Source: Pseudocolwellia agarivorans
Lineage (GTDB): Bacteria; Pseudomonadota; Gammaproteobacteria; Enterobacterales; Alteromonadaceae
Length of the DNA: 64,000 bases
Assembly (NCBI RefSeq): GCF_002000085.1
Contig: NZ_MUZU01000007.1
Coordinates: 62,001-126,000, forward strand
Direction: 5' to 3'
Positions within the stretch are counted from its first letter, which is position 1; every line of letters begins with the position of its first letter. The position numbers and the translations under genes were made by a program. The notes under the pieces are model-generated. The model saw only the letters and a list, made by a program, of their open reading frames with translations. It ran no database searches and had not been told where the DNA came from. Positions 58,903 to 64,000 of the stretch are shown here, one piece after another.

Positions 58903-60171
58903 CTAATTAACAGGCTCAATCATAATAACCCTAAAGTCGTTCACATTCGTATGTGTGGGCCCTGTAATAATTAAATCCCCTAGTGGTTCAAAAAAGTTAA
59001 AGCTATTATTTTTCTTTAAATAAGACTCAAGTAATAACCCCTTATCTTGTGCTCGTTTTATCGTGGTTTCATCAATAAAAGCGCCAGCAACATCTTGATT
59101 TCCGTCAACCCCATCAGTATCACACGCTAAAGCTGATATACCTTTAGCACCTTGTAACTCTTTAGCCAACGCAAGCATGTACTGTTGATTAGGTCCGCCA
59201 TGTCCGGCTTCTTTATCTAAAGTAACAGTAAGCTCTCCGCCAGAAAAAAGTAATGTGGGTTCATTCAACATTTGCGTTTTTAAAGCGATTTTTGCATGTT
59301 CTGCGGCCACTTTATTGGCATCGCCTATTTCATCATAATTAAGAACTTTAATTTTCCATTTTGCTAAGTCAACACTCGCAATAGCCTTATCAATTGACTG
59401 TCGAGCATTTGCCATAATAGTAAAGTTTTTAATAGGCTCTGGAAATATTGATTGGGCAGAGATACCTTCTTTAACTTGTTCAGCAAGCAACGCCTTTTCG
59501 ACTGAAGCAATGGGTTGCCAATGATATTTAGTTAATACATTAAGCGCTTGTTCACCCGTTGTATTATCTTTAATCGTTGGGCCAGAAGCTATAGTTGCAG
59601 GATCATCTCCAACCACATCAGAAATAATTAAGGTATAAAACTCACCTTTAACAGCCTCTGCTAATTTCCCGCCTTTTATTTGAGACAGTTGTTTTCTTAC
59701 ACAATTAATTTCGTCAATAGAAGCACCAGAAGCAAGTAAAAATTTATTGATCTGCATTTTCTCTGCAAAGCTAACGCCCTCAATAGGTAACGAAAGTAAA
59801 GCAGAGCCGCCACCTGAAATTAAAAACACAACGGGAACATCTTTCGGTACGCTATGAGCTAAAGCTAAAATTTCTTTACCTGCTTCAATACTTCCTTCAT
59901 CAGGAATAGGATGACCTGCCGTTAATATTTTAATACGGCCAATACTTAAGTTATTGGTATAGCCATGACGAGTCACTACCGTTCCATAACATTTTTCTCC
60001 AAAGAACTGATGCATAGTATTTGCCATATCAACAGCGGCTTTCCCCGCTCCTATTACGCATAAACCGTTACTGGCATCAATATTTTCAAGATGTTTTGGC
60101 ATACATACCGACGGGAGACTTTCGTTTACAGCAATTTCAAATAAGTTTTGTAAAAATTTTTTAGTTTTCAT
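58903..60171 (-). CDS. Glycerate 2-kinase (DUF4147/MOFRL family)
   Basis: A 422-residue kinase that phosphorylates D-glycerate at C2. VIGAGKAAVDMANTM, TAGHPIPDEGSIEAG, FLISGGGSALLSLP and VVGDDPATIASGPT belong to the N-terminal domain. GGELTVTLDKEAGHGGPNQQYMLAL, CDTDGVDGNQDVAGA and GPTHTNVNDF are MOFRL-domain signatures. I start at the ATG at 60171; the longer in-frame ATG at 60255 overlaps the preceding symporter gene and adds a non-homologous stretch. It follows the SSS symporter by 53 bp on the same strand. It is unusual within a glycan cluster and suggests that glycerate arises there. Confidence 0.92.
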   Translation of the reverse strand: MKTKKFLQNLFEIAVNESLPSVCMPKHLENIDASNGLCVIGAGKAAVDMANTMHQFFGEKCYGTVVTRHGYTNNLSIGRIKILTAGHPIPDEGSIEAGKEILALAHSVPKDVPVVFLISGGGSALLSLPIEGVSFAEKMQINKFLLASGASIDEINCVRKQLSQIKGGKLAEAVKGEFYTLIISDVVGDDPATIASGPTIKDNTTGEQALNVLTKYHWQPIASVEKALLAEQVKEGISAQSIFPEPIKNFTIMANARQSIDKAIASVDLAKWKIKVLNYDEIGDANKVAAEHAKIALKTQMLNEPTLLFSGGELTVTLDKEAGHGGPNQQYMLALAKELQGAKGISALACDTDGVDGNQDVAGAFIDETTIKRAQDKGLLLESYLKKNNSFNFFEPLGDLIITGPTHTNVNDFRVIMIEPVN

Positions 60172-60224
60172 TGTTTTACACACATAAAATAAAAACAGAG
60201 AGTCGTTCAGCTCCCTATTAAAAA

Positions 60225-61805
60225 TTAACTTAATAACGACGGAATTGATAAACAAATAGCAATCATTACGAAGAAATAAGCCACTAAAATAGCAATATCT
60301 TTTCTTGATAAAATAGCCGGTGTATCAGACAAAGACGTTAAAGAAGGGTTATACGGCATACGTTCTGTTTTACTAAAAAGTAATATTCCATAAGCGACAA
60401 CACAGGTTACAAGTAATCCAACCAAATTCCACCAAAACCAAAACAGTTCAGGTACGCATAACCAGAGATAAATATTAAATGCGACACCAGCAAGCAAGCC
60501 AATATTAATCTGTAAAGCACATAAGCGCTTATCAAAAACAGCTAATAAGAAAATAGCTAAGATAGGCCCATAAAAAACAGAACCCACTTTGTTAATAGCT
60601 TCAATAACCGTGGCAGCTATATCACCAGCATACAAAGAAAGCGTTAAGGTAACTACGCCCCAAAGAATCGATGTATACTTTGCATATTTCATGTAAGTTT
60701 CATCATCAGGCTTTTTGTCTGTAATACGGCAATAATCTTCTACAGTAACTGCTGATAATGAATTAATAGTTGAGCTTAACGATGACATTGCCGCTGCTAA
60801 AATAGCAACAATTAAAATCCCTATTATGCCGTGAGGTAGATAATTAATAATAAAAACAGGCATCATCATGTCGCTTTTACCTTCCGGTATAAGCTCTGCA
60901 AAGCTAGCATCAGATAAAGCTAAGGTGCCTATAATTAAGCCTGAAAAACAATAAAGTAGAGTTACAGGAAAACGTAAGAAACCATTCGCCATCATCATTT
61001 TTTTAAGTTGGTTAGGATCTTTTGCCGAAAGTGCTCGCTGTGTTTGAGTTTGGTCACAGCCATAATAAGATGCATACAAAACAATACCGCCAAACACCAT
61101 AGGTAAAAAACCAAAACCATCACCTTCCACACCGTAAGAAGAGAAGTTAATGGCTTGTAGACGAGACTGATCCACGTTTTGTAAAAAACTATCAATCCCC
61201 CCTAAGTGAGTTAAGCCAAAATAAATACAAGCAATAGTTCCCAGCACAATAATAATCATTTGAATAGCGTCACCATAAACAACGGCTTTCATTCCCCCTT
61301 GTAAAGAATAAAGTAAGGTAATAACACCTACTAATATAATTGATTGCCAAAGAGTTATTCCCATAGTGGCAATAAGAATAAGTGACACTGCGTAAATCAT
61401 AATACCGGTAGAAAATGCACGACTAAATTGAAAAACAAAACTAATAACTAATCGAGAAGAACGCCCAAAGCGTTGCTCTAGGTAATCGTAAATACTAACA
61501 ACCCCAGAACGATAAAGCACAGGCAATACGGTAGACAATACCAAAATCATTGCTAGCGGTACCGCTAATTCATACGAAAGCCACTGCATTCCGCCTCCCT
61601 CTCTCATACCAACAAAAGCGGGAGCTGAAACAAAGCTAATGGCGGAAAGCTGTGTAGCCATTACAGATAACGTTAAAGGCTTCCAGCCTAGCGTTCTACC
61701 ACCTAAGAAATAATCAGATTTAGTTGATTGTCCCCTAAGCTTAAATCCCATAAAAATCAGTAAAACTAGGTAAATAGCAATAATGCCATAATCAAAAGTA
61801 TTCAT
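60225..61805 (-). CDS. SSS-family sodium:solute symporter
   Basis: A 526-residue membrane protein of the sodium-solute symporter family, with 13-14 helices. Family markers are SDYFLGGRTLGWKPLTLSVMATQLSAISF in the first helices and YSLQGGMKAVVYGDAIQMIIIV further on. DQTQTQRALSAKDPNQLKKMM and SSLSSTINSLSAVTVEDYCR are typical of the sialate/glucose/pantothenate branch. The substrate cannot be deduced. Coupling to glycerate kinase (53-bp gap) suggests it may import glycerate, a uronate or a sugar feeding that route. Expression together with the TonB receptor is likely, but a terminator lies between. Confidence 0.88.
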   Translation of the reverse strand: MNTFDYGIIAIYLVLLIFMGFKLRGQSTKSDYFLGGRTLGWKPLTLSVMATQLSAISFVSAPAFVGMREGGGMQWLSYELAVPLAMILVLSTVLPVLYRSGVVSIYDYLEQRFGRSSRLVISFVFQFSRAFSTGIMIYAVSLILIATMGITLWQSIILVGVITLLYSLQGGMKAVVYGDAIQMIIIVLGTIACIYFGLTHLGGIDSFLQNVDQSRLQAINFSSYGVEGDGFGFLPMVFGGIVLYASYYGCDQTQTQRALSAKDPNQLKKMMMANGFLRFPVTLLYCFSGLIIGTLALSDASFAELIPEGKSDMMMPVFIINYLPHGIIGILIVAILAAAMSSLSSTINSLSAVTVEDYCRITDKKPDDETYMKYAKYTSILWGVVTLTLSLYAGDIAATVIEAINKVGSVFYGPILAIFLLAVFDKRLCALQINIGLLAGVAFNIYLWLCVPELFWFWWNLVGLLVTCVVAYGILLFSKTERMPYNPSLTSLSDTPAILSRKDIAILVAYFFVMIAICLSIPSLLS

Positions 61806-61898
61806 GGAGTTGCAACCTTAGCCAAAAGTAAATTAAGTAAAAAATAACAATAAGTTATATATTTACATTATGCATATGCACATCAAATAGCGTTAAGA

Positions 61899-61924
61899 AA
61901 GGCAATACATTTATATATTGCCTT
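61899..61924 (-). terminator. Possible terminator of the TonB-dependent receptor gene
   Basis: AAGGCAATA (61899-61907) pairs with TATTGCCTT (61916-61924), 8-base loop. On the minus strand TCTTAACG follows, a weak T-run. It lies 24 bp after the receptor stop codon. Confidence 0.5.
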
Positions 61925-61947
61925 CTGCTTGCATGACTTAAGATTGA

Positions 61948-64000
61948 TTAAAAGTCATATCTTGCGGTAATGCTAACTCTACGAGGTAAAATAGGTCTAC
62001 CTACAAAGAAAGTTGCATCAGATACTTGACTATTCCCTTGACGAGGAGAACCTTCTGTTACACCGTCACTATCAAATAAGTTAAATACACCTACACCTAA
62101 ACGAATTTGTTGATCATTTGCTAGCTCCCATGTATACCCTGCATCTAATCTCACAATACTATGGCTATCTAATTCAACGGTATTACTGTTATTAGCAAAA
62201 GCAGCTCCAAAGTAACTTACGGCAATACGCGCATCAACTACTCCATTGTTATAAGTTAAACCTAAGTTACCTGTAAAATCAGGTTGTCTACTAGGTTCTT
62301 TATCAAGAATACTCGCATCTCCTTCAGAGAAACTAGCGTCTTGATAAGTGATATTACCGTCGAGTAAAAGTTCATCAGAAATATTCCAGCGACCAATAAT
62401 TTCAGCCCCTACTGTTTCGGTAGATAAAATACTGAGTTGTTCATCAATACCACCGCTACCATTATTAACAAAATCTACATTGCGTCGATTATCTAAATTA
62501 GCCATAAAGATTGATGCATCAATATATAAGTTATCAGGGAAGTACTTAATACCTAAAGCCGCTAGCGTGATATCTTCACCTTCGTAGCTTTGCGGTTCGC
62601 CATTTTCGTTAAACTTAATACTACGTATTTGTGGAAAGAAGTAACCTTTTGAAGCATTACCATACAAATTAACAGTATCATTCAATTTATATAAAGCAGC
62701 TGCAGAAAATGCAGCTTCCGTTGTCCCTACTTCTCCATATAAAAAGCGACCATTACCTGTAGTATTAACTTGTAAATTGGGCGCTAAACTAACATCGTCA
62801 TTCACTATAACGCTTGTACTGCCTTCTGATTTTTGAGTACCTTCAGCACGTTCAAGTCTCATACCTATATCAAATGCCCAATTATCATTTTCCATTTGAT
62901 CTGTAATATATATTGCTGCACGTTTAGAGCTTAAACGCTTATTGGTATAGCTAGTACCTGGCCCTGTAACGCCATTTTTAGCATACTGAACCGTATTACC
63001 TAAGTTATCAGTAAACGATAAATCCACTAAACGAGCACTTTTTCCATCACTAAAGTCAGCTAAATAACTAGAAATAATGTTGTAATCCATTTGTTCCGCA
63101 TGAATAAAAAACGTACCTATGTTTACAGTATGATCAAAGCCGCCGCCTTCTAACGTACCGGTAATATTAAATTCCGTACTAAAAAAGTTACCATCGCGTT
63201 GACGATCTAATAATCGGTTACCAAATAAAGAATAATCGCTTGGAACAGCTTTACCTGTTTCAGCCCATGTATAACTTGGCGTACCATATAAATCAGTTAA
63301 AGAAACTTTATCGTCTACGTCATTATCAGTAAAATCAAAGCCATGGTCAGGATTTGTAGCATAACCAGTGAGTGATTCTGGCGAATTAGTCACACCATCA
63401 CCGTCTAAAAATAAATTAAACGTATGCTCATAATCAGCAACTTTTGCTTTAGCGTTTAAGGTCCAGGTATCGTTTAAATCTTTTTGGAATTCAATACCAA
63501 TAGAGCCACCTTCAGTAGAAACACCATCTCTAATAGTTGATTCATATTTACCATCAGCTGTTGGGTATGATAATTCTGCAGCACTAACAGTCTGCCCTAC
63601 ATAAACAGTAGAGCCATTGTTACCGGTTAATCTTTCTCGGCTTTCTCCATCTAGAGGTAATGGTAAGAAAAACTGTACTTTATCGTTTATCATTTGACCG
63701 GAAATTTTGAAAAAACCATCATTAAATTCTTTTAAAATGTTGCCGCGTAATTGATAACCTTTAGTAGGTAAACCAGAATCTAATGGCCCTTCATCATAAC
63801 GATAAAAGCCTGACATAGCGTAATATAGATTGTCTTTACTTGATAAAGCTCCGCTAGTAAAAAAGTCTGTTCTTAAACGGCCATCTTCAGCAACTTCTAA
63901 TTGCACAGTGCTTTCTGGGTCGTCTGAGCCGGTTTTAGAGATGTAATTAATAATACCTGCAACTGAGCCGGGGCCAAATAAGTTGGAAACACCACCTCCT
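61948..64000 (-). CDS. TonB-dependent receptor, 5' end beyond the window (partial)
   Basis: The frame is open to the window edge. The visible part begins in the plug domain (GGGVSNLFGPGSVAGIINYISKTG, the conserved glycine pattern just before the barrel). It continues through the 22-strand barrel to the C-terminal RRVSITARYDF, ending in Phe as outer-membrane proteins do. About 680 residues are present; the signal peptide and TonB box lie beyond base 64000. In the barrel, segments such as NLYGNASKGYFFPQIRS, AEIIGRWNISDELLLDGNI and VRLDAGYTWEL are typical of polysaccharide-type TBDRs. It is likely the oligosaccharide importer of the cluster; no SusD partner is expected in this group. Its substrate is unproven. 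Confidence 0.9.
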   Translation of the reverse strand, partial: GGGVSNLFGPGSVAGIINYISKTGSDDPESTVQLEVAEDGRLRTDFFTSGALSSKDNLYYAMSGFYRYDEGPLDSGLPTKGYQLRGNILKEFNDGFFKISGQMINDKVQFFLPLPLDGESRERLTGNNGSTVYVGQTVSAAELSYPTADGKYESTIRDGVSTEGGSIGIEFQKDLNDTWTLNAKAKVADYEHTFNLFLDGDGVTNSPESLTGYATNPDHGFDFTDNDVDDKVSLTDLYGTPSYTWAETGKAVPSDYSLFGNRLLDRQRDGNFFSTEFNITGTLEGGGFDHTVNIGTFFIHAEQMDYNIISSYLADFSDGKSARLVDLSFTDNLGNTVQYAKNGVTGPGTSYTNKRLSSKRAAIYITDQMENDNWAFDIGMRLERAEGTQKSEGSTSVIVNDDVSLAPNLQVNTTGNGRFLYGEVGTTEAAFSAAALYKLNDTVNLYGNASKGYFFPQIRSIKFNENGEPQSYEGEDITLAALGIKYFPDNLYIDASIFMANLDNRRNVDFVNNGSGGIDEQLSILSTETVGAEIIGRWNISDELLLDGNITYQDASFSEGDASILDKEPSRQPDFTGNLGLTYNNGVVDARIAVSYFGAAFANNSNTVELDSHSIVRLDAGYTWELANDQQIRLGVGVFNLFDSDGVTEGSPRQGNSQVSDATFFVGRPILPRRVSITARYDF

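Noticed and set aside
1-64000. CRISPR arrays, prophage, integrative elements, tRNA or rRNA genes
   Set aside because: No regularly spaced direct repeats, integrase, phage structural genes or RNA gene patterns were seen when reading the window.

Overview
The window is a stretch of an AT-rich gammaproteobacterial chromosome. Gene content, gene order and protein character fit a marine member of the Alteromonadales, most likely Colwelliaceae (Colwellia or Thalassotalea). This is judged from the trp/rnmA/yciO/scpAB/rluB and truA/accD/folC/cvpA/purF blocks, the palindromic intergenic repeats and the secreted polysaccharide enzymes. No database search was possible. I see no tRNA, rRNA, CRISPR array, prophage or transposase gene.

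Layout. 1-4802 (+): the end of tamA, tamB (TAATG overlap) and a CPBP-family membrane protease. 5074-11536 (-): an FMN glutamate synthase-like protein, thyA, a TauE/SafE transporter, ptsP and rppH. mutH (+) diverges from rppH and has no standard start codon. A 263-bp MITE-like repeat is fused to its 3' end. 12617-16700 (-): hexose-6-phosphate mutarotase and pntAB. 17110-24501 (-): ycgN, a lytic transglycosylase, ycgL, rnd, rluB, scpB, scpA, yciO and rnmA. 24733-31677 (+): a complete trp operon (trpL, E, G, D, CF, B, A). 31768-34219 (-): a GGDEF-EAL protein and a small membrane protein. 34344-36098 (+): ycaO. 36612-44448 (-): purF, cvpA, a DedD-like SPOR protein, folC, accD, truA, a 45-aa basic ORF and mltF. 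44849-48778 (+): purL.

49311-64000 is a glycan-use locus. It has a lipoprotein GH10 endoxylanase with two putative carbohydrate-binding modules, a lipoprotein GH3, a cytoplasmic GH1, a GPH-type sugar symporter, a LacI regulator, a type-2 glycerate kinase, an SSS-family symporter and a TonB-dependent receptor cut by the window end. The likely flow is: GH10 cuts the polymer outside the cell, the receptor imports oligomers into the periplasm, GH3 trims them, the GPH symporter takes up short glycosides and GH1 finishes them in the cytoplasm. A LacI-type operator sits between the divergent GH3 and GH1 genes. The substrate (xylan or beta-glucan) and the reason for a glycerate kinase here are open.

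Most of the window is conserved housekeeping DNA. The points most worth a second look are the mutH start and repeat-fused end, the Trp-rich trpL that lies downstream of its only terminator-like hairpin, three different palindromic repeat families, the 45-aa ORF and the composition of the glycan locus. I found nothing that I would call a new defence or mobile system.
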